The notes: generated by a model not told the origin, from the letters alone. Positions 29,133 through 38,043 are shown, numbered from the stretch's first letter. The stretch: 64,000 nt of DNA from Xanthomonas rydalmerensis (GCF_033170385.1 NZ_CP126170.1:2318001-2382000), one strand, 5' to 3'. Translations and numbers: made by a program.

Positions 29133-29327
29133 GTCCTGGCTTCGTTTGGGGCTGGGGTGGGCGGAGTTGCCGTTCCCTCGAACGTACCACGGCGTTCTCG
29201 CCGTCAAGGGCTGCGCGTGCCTGTGGGCACGCTTGCGGCCTGTGGCCGTCTCCGACCCCTGACAGCTTGCGCTGCGCCGTGATGGCGGCGGTGCCGGGCA
29301 ATTTCGCCCGAGCAACTGGAGATCGCC
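29112..29327 (+). promoter_or_regulatory. leader repeat B, copy 1: foldable element upstream of the 131-residue protein gene
   Basis: This 216-bp block is almost identical to 29841-30054 upstream of radC, and both end exactly at a start codon. An outer stem can form between GTCAAGGG (29203-29210) and CCCCTGAC (29256-29263) with one mismatch. It encloses two hairpins, GCGTGCC/GGCACGC and CGGCC/GGCCG, giving a cloverleaf-like fold. A small CGGGC/GCCCG hairpin sits just before the Shine-Dalgarno. It could be a cis-acting RNA or a single-stranded DNA promoter (inference). Confidence 0.6.
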
Positions 29328-29723
29328 ATGAACGAGAAATCGCACGTTTCGCTGGAACAACACGTCTGCCTGGTCTGCGGCAGCGCGTTCGAGACCGGCT
29401 CCGTCCTGCTGGATAGGGGCCTGCGCGCCAGCATGGAGCGCCACACGAGGACGGGCTGGGGGCTGTGTCCCGAGCACCGGAAGTTCGCCGACGATGGCTT
29501 CGTCGCGTTGATCGAGTGTGATCCTGAGCGCAGTGCGTTGGCGACCAATGCAGAGCGCCTGAAGCCGGAGCATGCATACCGGACGGGGCACGTGGCGCAT
29601 CTGCGGCGAGAGGTGTTCGCGAAGCTGTTCGATGTGCCCTTGGAGTCCTGCCAGGACTGCGTGTTCGTGGAGGTCGGGCTGATCGATCAGCTGGAGTCGC
29701 TGCTGAAGCGCGAGGCCACCTGA
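29328..29723 (+). CDS. conserved ICE protein with CxxC...CxxH zinc-binding pattern
   Basis: A protein of 131 residues with CLVCGSAF at residues about 14-21 and GLCPEHRKF near 45-53, a Cys4/Cys3His-like metal site, and a second CQDC pair near the C-terminus. The function is unknown; such proteins are frequent next to radC in ICEs. The ATG is preceded by CTGGAG at the end of leader repeat B, and the gene is closed by a strong terminator at 29735. Confidence 0.72.
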   Translation: MNEKSHVSLEQHVCLVCGSAFETGSVLLDRGLRASMERHTRTGWGLCPEHRKFADDGFVALIECDPERSALATNAERLKPEHAYRTGHVAHLRREVFAKLFDVPLESCQDCVFVEVGLIDQLESLLKREAT

Positions 29724-29734
29724 TTGCAGTCACG

Positions 29735-29769
29735 GGCGCCGCCTGCCGTGAGGCGGGCGGCGCCTTTTT
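29735..29769 (+). terminator. rho-independent terminator
   Basis: GGCGCCGCC (29735-29743) pairs with GGCGGCGCC (29756-29764), followed by TTTTT (29765-29769). It starts 11 bases after the stop codon of the 131-residue protein gene and so isolates it from radC. Confidence 0.88.
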
Positions 29770-29840
29770 GTTTGCGGTCGATCTTGCGCCGCTGCTTCCC
29801 ATTGCGTTCGCTACATCTTCAGCCCGGCGAGGTTCGCCGG

Positions 29841-30054
29841 GCCTGCGCGCTTCGCTTGCGGATCCTGGCTTCGTTTGGGGGAGGGGTGCGGAGTTGCCGA
29901 TCCCTTCACCGTACCACGGCGTTCTCGCCGTCAAGGGCTGCGCGTGCCTGTGGGCACGCTGGCGGCCTGCGGCCGTCTGCGACCCCTGACGGCTTGCGCT
30001 GCGCCGTGATGGCGACGGTGCCGGGCAATTCCGCCCGAGCAACCGGAGCTGATC
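29841..30054 (+). promoter_or_regulatory. leader repeat B, copy 2: foldable element upstream of radC
   Basis: Second copy of the block at 29112-29327. Here the outer stem is longer: GCCGTCAAGGG (29927-29937) with CCCCTGACGGC (29983-29993), a single mismatch in 11 pairs. It encloses GCGTGCC/GGCACGC and CGGCC/CGGCCG hairpins. The conservation of the stem while loops vary supports a selected structure. It ends at the radC ATG with CCGGAG as the ribosome-binding site. Confidence 0.65.
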
Positions 30055-30570
30055 ATGACCATGTCGAACCTGTCCATTCTCGATGTCGATGCCTCGCTGC
30101 ACGTGCGCGACGGCCGGGGGCGCTACCGTCCCGCATCCGTTGACCAGATCCTGGCGGCTGCGCGGCGCGTGGCTGACCTGAAGGTGCAGCGGGGCGCGGA
30201 GTTCACCTCGCCTGTTTCGGTGAAGAAGTACCTCTGCGCGAAGTTGGCGGGCCTTGAGTGCGAGGTGTTCGCCGTTCTGTTCTTGGATACGAAGCACCGT
30301 CTGATCGAATACGTGGAGATGTTCCGGGGGACCATCGACTCTGCGGCGGTGCATCCGCGGGAGGTGGTCAAGGAGGCGCTGCGCTTGAACGCGGCCGCCG
30401 TGATCCTGGCGCACAACCATCCCAGCGGGAACCCGACGCCGAGCGAAACGGACAGGCAGATCACCGAGCGCCTGCGCAGCGCTCTGGGCCTGGTAGACGT
30501 GCGAACCCTGGATCACTTCATCATCGCGGGGTCGCGCGCGGTGTCGATGGCGATGCGTGGTTGGAGGTGA
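30055..30570 (+). CDS. radC: RadC family JAB1/MPN (JAMM) domain protein
   Basis: The 171-residue product carries the RadC metalloprotease-like motif HNHPSGNPTPSETD near residues 122-135 with an upstream conserved Glu. It lacks the N-terminal helix-hairpin-helix region of chromosomal RadC, as is usual for plasmid and ICE versions. The biochemical role is unsettled, although such genes cluster with anti-restriction functions in leading regions of conjugative elements. The start could be ATG 30055 or 30061. A terminator follows directly. Confidence 0.88.
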   Translation: MTMSNLSILDVDASLHVRDGRGRYRPASVDQILAAARRVADLKVQRGAEFTSPVSVKKYLCAKLAGLECEVFAVLFLDTKHRLIEYVEMFRGTIDSAAVHPREVVKEALRLNAAAVILAHNHPSGNPTPSETDRQITERLRSALGLVDVRTLDHFIIAGSRAVSMAMRGWR

Positions 30571-30575
30571 ACTTC

Positions 30576-30600
30576 GGGGGGCTTCGGCCCCCTTTTCTTT
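30576..30600 (+). terminator. rho-independent terminator after radC
   Basis: GGGGGC (30577-30582), loop TTCG, GCCCCC (30587-30592), then TTTTCTTT. It begins just after the radC stop (30568-30570). Confidence 0.85.
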
Positions 30601-30672
30601 GGGTGCGGCTGTCGCCGCACCCATTTGCGTCGCCGAGACCGTGGGCCTGCGCTCAGGTGCGGGGACAAGGAC

Positions 30673-31518
30673 ATGCTCAGGCCAAGCTGGAACAATGGAG
30701 CCATGGTGAAGCCCGGGAATGCGGCGAAGGAACGATGGCATGGTGCGCGCGGCGAGCGCGCACCGCTCGCCATCCTCTATCTCCATGGGTTTTCGGCAAG
30801 CCCTGGCGAGGCTGGGGATCTGCCGGAGCAGATGGCCCAGGCGCTCGGGGCCAATCTGTACATGCCCTTGTGGCCCGGCCATGGCGAGGATGCGCCGAAA
30901 GCGATGCGCGGGCTGACTGCCGATGCGCTGGAGGCCTCGGCGTGGGCCGCGCTGGACCATGCCTGCGCGATGGGGGAGGCCGTTGCGATCGTGGGATGCT
31001 CGCTCGGTGCCACGCTGGGCCTGCGGCTGGCCGCCGCGCGGCCTGGCGACGTCGCTGCCGTCGTGGCCTGGTCGCCTGGTGTGCAGCCGGCGGACCCGGC
31101 GCTGCTGGACCGGATCTGCGCGATGAGCGAAGCGTGGACGAGCGATCAGGAGCGGTCATCGGCCGTCCGCGCCTATTGGTCCGATGCCATCCACCCCGAC
31201 GGGTTCCAGGCGCTGCGCGAGACATTCCGCCGATGCGCCGCCGAGCCGCCGTGGCCGCAAGTGACGTGTCCTGTGTTCCTGGGGTACTACCGCGGCCCCG
31301 ATGGGCGCGAGGACCCTGTGTCGTCCGTGCCGGCCATGCTGGCCATGTTCGATGCGCTGGGCAGCCGGGCGGAGCAGAAGCGGGCGCAGGCCTTCGTCGC
31401 AGGTGCCCATGCCATCGGTTCGCCGCACAAGACGCGACTCGCTGGGGCGGTGGCTGCGGCGTCCGTGGATTTTCTGCGGGAGATGCTTGCTGGGGCGAAT
31501 CCTCGCCGGAGTACCTAA
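30673..31518 (+). CDS. alpha/beta hydrolase (carboxylesterase/lipase-like)
   Basis: A protein of 281 residues with the oxyanion HGF motif in ILYLHGFSAS (about residues 35-44), the nucleophile elbow GCSLGA (about 113-118), and a C-terminal AHAIGSP carrying a candidate catalytic His. No signal peptide is evident. An in-frame ATG at 30703 is an alternative start. It is an isolated gene between radC and a minus-strand membrane protein and is not part of the transfer machinery; the substrate is unknown. Confidence 0.75.
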   Translation: MLRPSWNNGAMVKPGNAAKERWHGARGERAPLAILYLHGFSASPGEAGDLPEQMAQALGANLYMPLWPGHGEDAPKAMRGLTADALEASAWAALDHACAMGEAVAIVGCSLGATLGLRLAAARPGDVAAVVAWSPGVQPADPALLDRICAMSEAWTSDQERSSAVRAYWSDAIHPDGFQALRETFRRCAAEPPWPQVTCPVFLGYYRGPDGREDPVSSVPAMLAMFDALGSRAEQKRAQAFVAGAHAIGSPHKTRLAGAVAAASVDFLREMLAGANPRRST

Positions 31519-31723
31519 CCTGCGCGGCGCATGCCGCCCAGGTTGGCGCTGTGGCATTGCCGGCGTGGCGCTGCTCAGGCGCTCGCGGGAGGAGCTGCCA
31601 ATGGCGCCCGCGTCCGGCATGGTCAGATTCCCACGGGATCGCGTGCGGCGGTATCGGGAAGTTGCCCTGTGCCGTGTCGGGATTTTCCTGGGGGAGGTGC
31701 GCCGATGGTTCGCACGTCTAACG

Positions 31724-32518
31724 CTAGGCTGGCACCTGCTCCTTTGCCGGGGGCACCGTTGGACACATGTCCTTGCTAACAGCCTGGGGCGGCTGGATTT
31801 GATTGGGCACTGATGCCTGACTCTCGGACGGCATGGGCTCGGCGTGGGCAATAGCGTGCTCAAGCAGTTCGATGACCTGCGCACGCCGCTCGCCGGTTGC
31901 GCCCACGAAGAACGCGAGGAACTGGAAGGCCCCGACCAAGGATGCGACTTGCCAGATCCACGGCAAGGATGCGTTCTCCAGCAGTTTGCTGATACCCACG
32001 ATGATCGCGAGCAGTCCTGGAAAAAGCCCCAGTTTCCTGATGTCGCCAGATAGCAGCATTGCTCTGCCGTCGACTCTGCTCCAGCGATGTCGGTACTGCA
32101 GCAGCGCGTACTCCAGCATGGGCTTGGGAAAGGCCTTCAGTTCCTGAAGGTACGGTGCGTCGTGGAGCATGTCGGTCTGGAACTGCTTGAAGATCGTGCC
32201 CCATGGGTTGCGCTTTTCTTCGAGGAACATTCGCCCCATGTCATAGAAGAACATCGCGAAGAACCCGACTGCGGGAATCACCGGCAGCAGCACCCAGGCA
32301 TATGAAAGTTGCACAGGCAGAATCCCGGGATAGCGTCGATCAACCGCGATGGCAACTATGGCCAGTACTGTGTTGACCACAACGGCAATGATGAACCCGA
32401 GTTCTGTCCGCTTTTTAGCCTTGCTGCCTTTGGGAACGTGACGAGGCCGGTCATCCGGGCGGGTCATACGTTCAAGGAGTTGGGATAGCTGGTTGAGCGA
32501 TTCTTCAGGGAAAGCCAT
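31724..32518 (-). CDS. hypothetical membrane protein
   Basis: A protein of 264 residues with four predicted transmembrane segments: two in the first half (about 42-60 and 74-92) and two later (about 165-182 and 187-205). A charged loop lies between the pairs, and the C-terminal tail is Pro-rich. I do not recognise a family. It is convergent with the hydrolase gene, with 205 bases between them that contain nothing I can call. Confidence 0.65.
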   Translation of the reverse strand: MAFPEESLNQLSQLLERMTRPDDRPRHVPKGSKAKKRTELGFIIAVVVNTVLAIVAIAVDRRYPGILPVQLSYAWVLLPVIPAVGFFAMFFYDMGRMFLEEKRNPWGTIFKQFQTDMLHDAPYLQELKAFPKPMLEYALLQYRHRWSRVDGRAMLLSGDIRKLGLFPGLLAIIVGISKLLENASLPWIWQVASLVGAFQFLAFFVGATGERRAQVIELLEHAIAHAEPMPSESQASVPNQIQPPQAVSKDMCPTVPPAKEQVPA

Positions 32519-32708
32519 GGCCTGGGATGAAGTTGAGGCGGCGTGCGAAGTCTAGACAGCGTTATGCCGATGGAGGATTGCCAGCATCCGTGTTTCTAGA
32601 TGCGGTGCCACTTTTGGATCATCGCTTCTATGAACGGGTTCGATGCCATCACCCCCTAAGTGCTGCGTATCGCTGAGACAAACTTCCTTTATGTCTGGTG
32701 TGTGGCAT

Positions 32709-33214
32709 GGGCGTCCCCGGCCCTCTGGGAGATGGCCGGTCGCGCTGTCGTGCTGCGCATCGAGCCCCGCTGCGCGGGTCTCGCCCCTGACGGGCTTCCA
32801 TCGTTCCCTCGCTCCGCTCGGCTAACGCCTCCGGCCCGGCTTCCAGCTTCGGGCCTGCGCACTTCGCTTGCCGTGCGGTTCGGCGCAGCGGGGTGGTCGC
32901 CGCCGTGTCCAGCCGTCTTGCCTGACTTCATCACCTTGTCCGCGACTGTAGCCCGCGTCCGTGCGCCGTCAAGGCGCGCAGGGCCGTGTCCTCGGCTGCG
33001 CCTGCGGGCCGCGCCACCCCTGCGCTTTTCTCCTTGACGGCCCCCGCCCGCGCGCTCCTGACCGTCGCGGGCGATGAACTCAGGAAAGACGGTGGCAACA
33101 GGGCCAACCGGGTTCCTCGTGCCAACCGCACAGAACAGCCGGAAGGCTGGGCTCCGAATCTAGGAATCCGGTGTGCGGTGTTTCTTCAACAGCCTTTTCG
33201 TCAGGAGAAAGACC
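32709..33214 (+). promoter_or_regulatory. leader of the DUF932 gene: repeat A copy 2 plus a long inverted repeat
   Basis: The 696-bp gap 32519-33214 contains no gene. Bases 32709-32872 repeat the block at 28969-29132. Further on, GCCGTCAAGG (32965-32974) pairs perfectly with CCTTGACGGC (33032-33041), enclosing GC-rich inner hairpins. This is the same outer-stem sequence found in the two radC-region leaders. The DUF932 Shine-Dalgarno AGGAG lies at 33203. Confidence 0.6.
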
Positions 33215-34042
33215 ATGCAACTCGCATCCCGTTTCGCATCCCGTTCCCCGTCGCTGCGCAGCGATTGCCCGCTGTCCGATGACCAGATCCGCAGGGTGGC
33301 GCCGTCCATCTTCGCCGAGGCCCCGCACGAAAGCCGCTCCGAGCGGTACAGCTACATCCCCACCGCCGCCGTGCTGACCGAACTGCGCAAGGAAGGCTTC
33401 CAGCCCTTCGCGGTGACGCAGACCCGCGTGCGGGATGAGGGCAAGCGCGAGCACACCAAGCACATGATCCGCCTGCGCCACGCCAGCCAGATCAATGGTG
33501 CGGAGGCCAACGAAATCATCCTGCTGAACTCGCACGACGGCACCAGCAGCTACCAGATGCTGGCCGGCATGTTCCGCTTCGTCTGCCACAACGGATTGGT
33601 GTGCGGGGACACGGTGGCGGACGTGCGCGTGCCGCACAAGGGCGACGTGGCCGGGTCCGTCATCGAAGGCGCCTTCGAGGTGCTGAGCGGCTTCGAGCGG
33701 GTGCGGCAATCCCGCGACTTGATGCGCAGCGTCACGCTGGACGAGGGCGAGGCCGAGGTGTTCGCCCGCGCCGCGCTGGCGCTCAAGTACGACGACCCGA
33801 ACAAGCCCGCGCCCGTGACCGAATCGCAGGTGCTGATGCCGCGCCGCTTCGATGACCGCCGGCCCGACCTGTGGACCACGTTCAACCGGGTGCAGGAAAA
33901 CATCACCAAGGGCGGGCTGTCCGGACGCAGCGCCAACGGACGCCGCCAGCAGACCCGGCCCGTGCAGGGCATCGACTCCGACGTGCGCCTGAATCGCGCG
34001 CTCTGGCTGCTGGCCGATGGCCTGCGCCAACTAAAAGCTTGA
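33215..34042 (+). CDS. DUF932 (phage/plasmid-like TIGR03299 type) protein
   Basis: A protein of 275 residues with hallmark segments YSYIPTAAVL, LLNSHDGTSSYQM and FRFVCHNGLVCGD, placing it in DUF932, a family common in leading regions of conjugative elements and phages with no assigned biochemical role. ATG 33215 has AGGAG twelve bases upstream and gives the usual start MQLASRFASR; an earlier in-frame start at 33173 is not used. Confidence 0.85.
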   Translation: MQLASRFASRSPSLRSDCPLSDDQIRRVAPSIFAEAPHESRSERYSYIPTAAVLTELRKEGFQPFAVTQTRVRDEGKREHTKHMIRLRHASQINGAEANEIILLNSHDGTSSYQMLAGMFRFVCHNGLVCGDTVADVRVPHKGDVAGSVIEGAFEVLSGFERVRQSRDLMRSVTLDEGEAEVFARAALALKYDDPNKPAPVTESQVLMPRRFDDRRPDLWTTFNRVQENITKGGLSGRSANGRRQQTRPVQGIDSDVRLNRALWLLADGLRQLKA

Positions 34043-34113
34043 CCTGTTTCCCCCGTGCCTGGAGGGGAACGGTCCCCTCCATACCGCGTTTTTTACTGGA
34101 TTGGAGATATCCC

Positions 34114-36180
34114 ATGAACGCCATTACCCACAACGAAATCCGCGCCGTCGATGCCGTCGCTGTTCCGCTGGAAGCCGCCGACCCGACCAAGAACCTGATA
34201 CTGGTGCCGCTGTCGCGGCTGGTGCTGCGCCCGAAGGGCCGCAACGTGCGCAAGACCCCGCGCATGTCCATCCCCGAGCTGGCGGCAAGCATCCAGCGCG
34301 TGGGGCTGCTGCAAAACCTGATCGTGATCGCCTCCGCCGATGGGGAGCATTACGAGGTGGTCGCTGGTGGCCGCAGATTGGCCGCGTTGAAGCTGCTGGC
34401 GAAGAAGCGCCGCATCAGCAAGGAATGGGAGGTGCCTTGCCTGCTGGTGGCCGACGGCACGGCCCGCACGGCGAGCCTCACGGAGAACGTGCAGCGCGAG
34501 GCCATGCACCCCGCCGACCAGTGTGAGGCCTTCGCGGCGCTGGTGGCCGAGGGCCGGCCCATCGAAGACATTGCTGCCGACTTTTCCGTGACGCCGCTGG
34601 TGGTGCAGCGCCGCTTGAAGCTGGCGAACGTCTCGCCGCGCCTGATGGCCGACTACCGCGCGGATGCCGTGAGCCTGGAGCAGTTGATGGCCCTTGCCAT
34701 CACCGATGACCACGCCGCACAGGAAGCCGCGTTCTACGATGCGCCGACGTGGCAGCGCCAGCCCGCCATGCTGCGCGAGCGTCTTACTGAACGAGAAATC
34801 GACGCCTACCGGAATCCGCTGGCGCGCTTCGTCGGATTGTCTGCCTACGAGGCTGCGGGCGGCGGTGTGCGCCGTGACCTGTTCGCCGAAGCTGATACGG
34901 GCGTGTACCTGAGCGATGCCGCGCTGCTCCAACGGTTGGCCCACGAGAAGCTGGCGGGCATCGCCGCCGAAGTGAAGGCCGAGGGATGGGCCTGGGTGGA
35001 AGCCGTGCCGACCGTGACCCATGCCGACTTGCACGCCTTCCAGCGCGCGCCGCGAGAGCACCGCACCCCGACCAAGCGCGAAGCCCAGCGCATCGAGAAG
35101 CTCCAGGACAGGATGTTGGAAATCGAAGGCGCCATCGAGGCCGCGATGGACGCCGACGACGAGGAAACTGCAGAAGCCTTGCAGGAGGAAAGCGAACACA
35201 TGCGCCGCCAACGGCAGGTGCTGGAGGACAGCTTGCTATGCTACGCCCCGAACGTGCTTGCCGTGGCGGGCGCCGTGGTCACCATCGATCGCAACGGTGA
35301 GGCGGCCGTGCATCGCGGGCTGATGCGCGATGCCGAGGCCAAGGCACTGCGGACGCTGGAGCGGCTACGGCAAGGCTTTGCCGATGGCGATGCGAGCAAC
35401 GACGACGACGGCGAGGAAGGCCAGGGCGCAACCCAAGTCGCTCCCGTGTCCGACCGGCTGGCGCAGCGCCTGAGCGCGCACCGCACGGCGGCACTGCAAA
35501 TCGAGGTGGCCCGGCATCCGCATGTGGCCCTGGCCGCCCTGGTGCATGGCATGGTGCAGTCCATCTTGCAGGACGGTCACTTCCGCCGCGATCTTCCGTT
35601 GGGCGTGACCGCCACCGCGCAAGACCGGCTGGAGCGCGTGGCCTCCGGCCTGCCCGAGTCGCCAGCGGCCGAGGCGCTGCGCGACCTAAAGTGCGGCTGG
35701 GCCGCGAAGCTGCCCGAGGACGGCGCCGAACTGTTCGCCGCATTGCTGGCGATGGAGCAGGACGAATTGGTCAGGCTGCTGGCGGTATGCGTCGGCTCCA
35801 CCGTGGACGTGGTGACATTGCGCGCTGCACCTCGCCAGCCCGGCGCGGCGCTGGCGCAGGCGGTGGAGCTGGACATGGCTGCATGGTGGCGGCCCACCGC
35901 GGAGGGCTATTTCCGGCACATCTCCAAGGCCGCGATCCTGCACATCGTGGCGGAGTTCGCACCGGGACACGTCACCCGGTTGGCCAAGCTGAAAAAGGCT
36001 GACGTTGCCAGCGAAGCCGAGCGGCTGGCCGAGGGCACGGGGTGGATGCCGCCGATCTTCCGTTCCGAAGAACTGTCGCATAGCCAGGAGGACGTGCAGG
36101 CCGAAGACTCGGCGCAAGACGCTGCTGAAGACACCGGAGGCGGCGAGATCGAGGCGACCACCAAAGCGATGGCCGCTTGA
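34114..36180 (+). CDS. ParB/Srx N-terminal domain DNA-binding protein, plasmid type
   Basis: The 688-residue product has a ParB N-terminal nuclease-like domain (about 25-130, with GRNVRKTP, the GLLQNLIV box and GGRRLAAL), then the KorB/Spo0J-like HTH (about 140-210). A long C-terminal region with an acidic coiled segment follows (about 320-400). Such large ParB-like proteins are standard in ICE backbones near DUF932 and are distinct from partition ParB. It could modulate DNA or gene expression during transfer. ATG 34114 follows TTGGAG. Confidence 0.85.
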   Translation: MNAITHNEIRAVDAVAVPLEAADPTKNLILVPLSRLVLRPKGRNVRKTPRMSIPELAASIQRVGLLQNLIVIASADGEHYEVVAGGRRLAALKLLAKKRRISKEWEVPCLLVADGTARTASLTENVQREAMHPADQCEAFAALVAEGRPIEDIAADFSVTPLVVQRRLKLANVSPRLMADYRADAVSLEQLMALAITDDHAAQEAAFYDAPTWQRQPAMLRERLTEREIDAYRNPLARFVGLSAYEAAGGGVRRDLFAEADTGVYLSDAALLQRLAHEKLAGIAAEVKAEGWAWVEAVPTVTHADLHAFQRAPREHRTPTKREAQRIEKLQDRMLEIEGAIEAAMDADDEETAEALQEESEHMRRQRQVLEDSLLCYAPNVLAVAGAVVTIDRNGEAAVHRGLMRDAEAKALRTLERLRQGFADGDASNDDDGEEGQGATQVAPVSDRLAQRLSAHRTAALQIEVARHPHVALAALVHGMVQSILQDGHFRRDLPLGVTATAQDRLERVASGLPESPAAEALRDLKCGWAAKLPEDGAELFAALLAMEQDELVRLLAVCVGSTVDVVTLRAAPRQPGAALAQAVELDMAAWWRPTAEGYFRHISKAAILHIVAEFAPGHVTRLAKLKKADVASEAERLAEGTGWMPPIFRSEELSHSQEDVQAEDSAQDAAEDTGGGEIEATTKAMAA

Positions 36181-36239
36181 TCAGAAACCGGAACAGCGCC
36201 CCGGTCCCGGCCGGGGTGTTTCGTTGAAGGAGCAGCCCC

Positions 36240-36455
36240 ATGTCTCGCAACATCGACCGCCGCCGGCGCATGTTGGCGATCTACGCACCGGGCAACGTCA
36301 GCGCTCGCCGCTGGCATGGCGCCGGCGACGTACGCGCCTGCCGCCCGCCCTCGGGCTGGTCGGCCCGGGCGAACCTGACCGATACGTACCCCACCACTGG
36401 CCGTGTTCTGCCGCGCGCAGAGTGGTGGATCATCGAAACGAAGCAACAGCCGTAA
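36240..36455 (+). CDS. small conserved ICE protein
   Basis: A basic protein of 71 residues starting MSRNIDRRRRML with a strong GAAGGAG ribosome-binding site eight bases upstream (36226-36232). No known domain is visible. The ORF continues the co-directional run after the ParB-like gene, separated by a CCCCGGTCCCGGCCGGGG hairpin at about 36200-36217. Confidence 0.6.
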   Translation: MSRNIDRRRRMLAIYAPGNVSARRWHGAGDVRACRPPSGWSARANLTDTYPTTGRVLPRAEWWIIETKQQP

Positions 36456-36500
36456 TCGGTACCGCGCCCAGCCCGTTCCGGCCTGGGCGTGGGGAAAAAT

Positions 36501-36526
36501 CCGGGCGCGGCAGTGGCCGCGCCCGG
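36501..36526. repeat. perfect inverted repeat
   Basis: CCGGGCGCGG (36501-36510) pairs perfectly with CCGCGCCCGG (36517-36526) across a 6-base loop. A second hairpin, GCCCAG/CTGGGC, lies just upstream at about 36465-36488. They follow the 71-residue gene and may end or attenuate its transcript. Confidence 0.55.
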
Positions 36527-36728
36527 TGTTGAATGCAGCTTTCGCGCAGCCTGTGCGGCTGCGAATCCAGTGGACGAGGCCGTGCTTCAATGCAAATACC
36601 TTCGCGCCCGTGGCGCTGCGCTTGCCTTCAATGCGTGGCGTCTGGCAATGCCAGCCGCGCGATGCGCGATTGCCATGCCATGCCATGCGCTGCCGTGTGC
36701 TGGTGTGCAAGGCGGATGCCACGCGAAG

Positions 36729-37040
36729 GCCTGCTGCGCGACCAGAACAGCTCGTGCTTGCCACCTTCGACGGCGGCGGTTCCATACCGGGAAGCGATGA
36801 AGAACGGTTCACATGCGCGCGTCCCGCTGCCGGCCGGCTTCGCTGGTCTTCTTCCTTTAGCTGCCATGCGCTGCGCCGCTGTACGCGGCTGGGCACGTGC
36901 TCGTTGCCGGCCTTGTCGCTGGGGCGGACATGTCGATGCCGGAGGGGAGGCATGCCGGTGCAGCCGTCGTTTGGAGGCACCGAGTCCGCCATGCCACCTT
37001 CCGGGGAGGGCCGACCAGTACGTCCTTGTTTGTCGTGAAT
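36729..37040 (-). pseudogene. degenerate inverted copy of the DUF736 gene
   Basis: Read on the minus strand, this stretch repeats the DUF736 gene at 37266-37580 in order. An ACAAGGACG leader is followed by a start giving [13 protein letters not shown] (the live gene has [16 protein letters not shown]), then DKAGNE (live: DKADNE). A near-exact GAAGAAGACCAGCGAAGCC block comes next, and finally GGCAAGCACGAGCTGTTCTG as in the KHELFWSRS end. The middle is scrambled by indels and the frame is broken. It faces the live gene across 225 bases within an 810-bp gap (36456-37265) that holds no other gene. Confidence 0.78.
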
Positions 37041-37265
37041 CCTGGCGAGGGCACGGCTGCGCCTTGGGCTTCATGCCCGCAACCTTCCAGCGAAAACAAT
37101 TTCCCCGCCGCTGCGCGGCTTCCTCGCGCGGCAAATTCTTTTCGCTTCCAGGTTCTCCACTGCGTTGCGACCGCTGAGCGGTGCGGTCAGCCCATCCCCC
37201 GCCGGGCGGATCACAACAAGGACGCACTGGCGCGACCTTGGGTCACCCCGAAAGGAGAAATCACC

Positions 37266-37580
37266 ATGGCAAACATCGGCACCTTCACCACCCAGAACGA
37301 CGGCTACACCGGCACGCTGCGTACCCTCACGCTCAACGCGAAGGCCCGGCTGGTCACCAACGACAAGGCCGATAACGAAAAGGCCCCTGACTTCCGCCTC
37401 CAGGTCTCCGGACACGACATCGGAGCGGCATGGAAGAAGACCAGCGAAGCCGGCCGGGACTACCTGTCCGTGACCCTGGATGATCCTTCGTTCCCAGCGC
37501 CGATCTACGCCCGCCTGGTCGAAGGCGAGGACGGCAAGCACGAGCTGTTCTGGTCGCGCAGCAAGCCCCAGGCGTCCTGA
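37266..37580 (+). CDS. DUF736 family protein
   Basis: A protein of 104 residues with the family start MANIGTFT and the end [16 protein letters not shown]736 proteins are small beta-rich proteins conserved in ICE and plasmid backbones with no known activity. A good ribosome-binding site (AAAGGAG) precedes ATG 37266. A degenerate inverted copy lies just upstream. Confidence 0.87.
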   Translation: MANIGTFTTQNDGYTGTLRTLTLNAKARLVTNDKADNEKAPDFRLQVSGHDIGAAWKKTSEAGRDYLSVTLDDPSFPAPIYARLVEGEDGKHELFWSRSKPQAS

Positions 37581-37617
37581 CGGCCGCCACCGAGCCCCGC
37601 CCATCGGCGGGGCCGGA

Positions 37618-37704
37618 CTGCCCCGGTCGCGAGACCGGGGCAAGGCGCAGAGCCGCAGAAGCGGAGAAGCGGAGAAGCGGAGAAGCGGAGAAGCGGAGAA
37701 GCGC
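37618..37704. repeat. CCCCGGTC hairpin followed by an octamer tandem repeat
   Basis: CCCCGGTC-GCGA-GACCGGGG (37621-37640) is a perfect hairpin. From 37657 the octamer AGAAGCGG repeats six times (last unit imperfect). In the rest of the 463-bp gap 37581-38043 I see alternating GCATGC/TGCAC-rich sequence (about 37774-37850) but no gene. Confidence 0.8.
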
Positions 37705-38043
37705 ATCCCCACGGAAGCACAAATCCGTAAATCCGCATCTGCGCGATCGTTCGTTCGATGCTATCCGTACAAGCGCATGCGTGCTTGTGCACGCATGCAC
37801 GAAGCCGCTTCCGAGAAGATGCACGAAAGCACGCACGCGTGCGTCTGTGACGCGGCCAAGGCGCCCGCATGCGCATTGCCACGATCTCGGTCTCGCCGCA
37901 GACGGCGCGCGTCTCAATCGCGTTCCAGACGCGGAGCGGCGCGATTCGGATCGAAACGGACATGCGCTGCGGTGCCGTCCTCCAGAGACTGCCCACACCC
38001 GACCTGCTTTGGCGGTCGGGGCTGTGAATCGATGGAGAACACC

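Noticed and set aside
28594..30960. 788-residue minus-strand open frame across the leaders and radC
   Set aside because: It runs antisense through radC and two structured leaders; composition is Arg/Pro-rich and not protein-like.
36533..37177. 214-residue plus-strand ORF
   Set aside because: Cys/Arg/Ala-rich shadow over the inverted DUF736 remnant.
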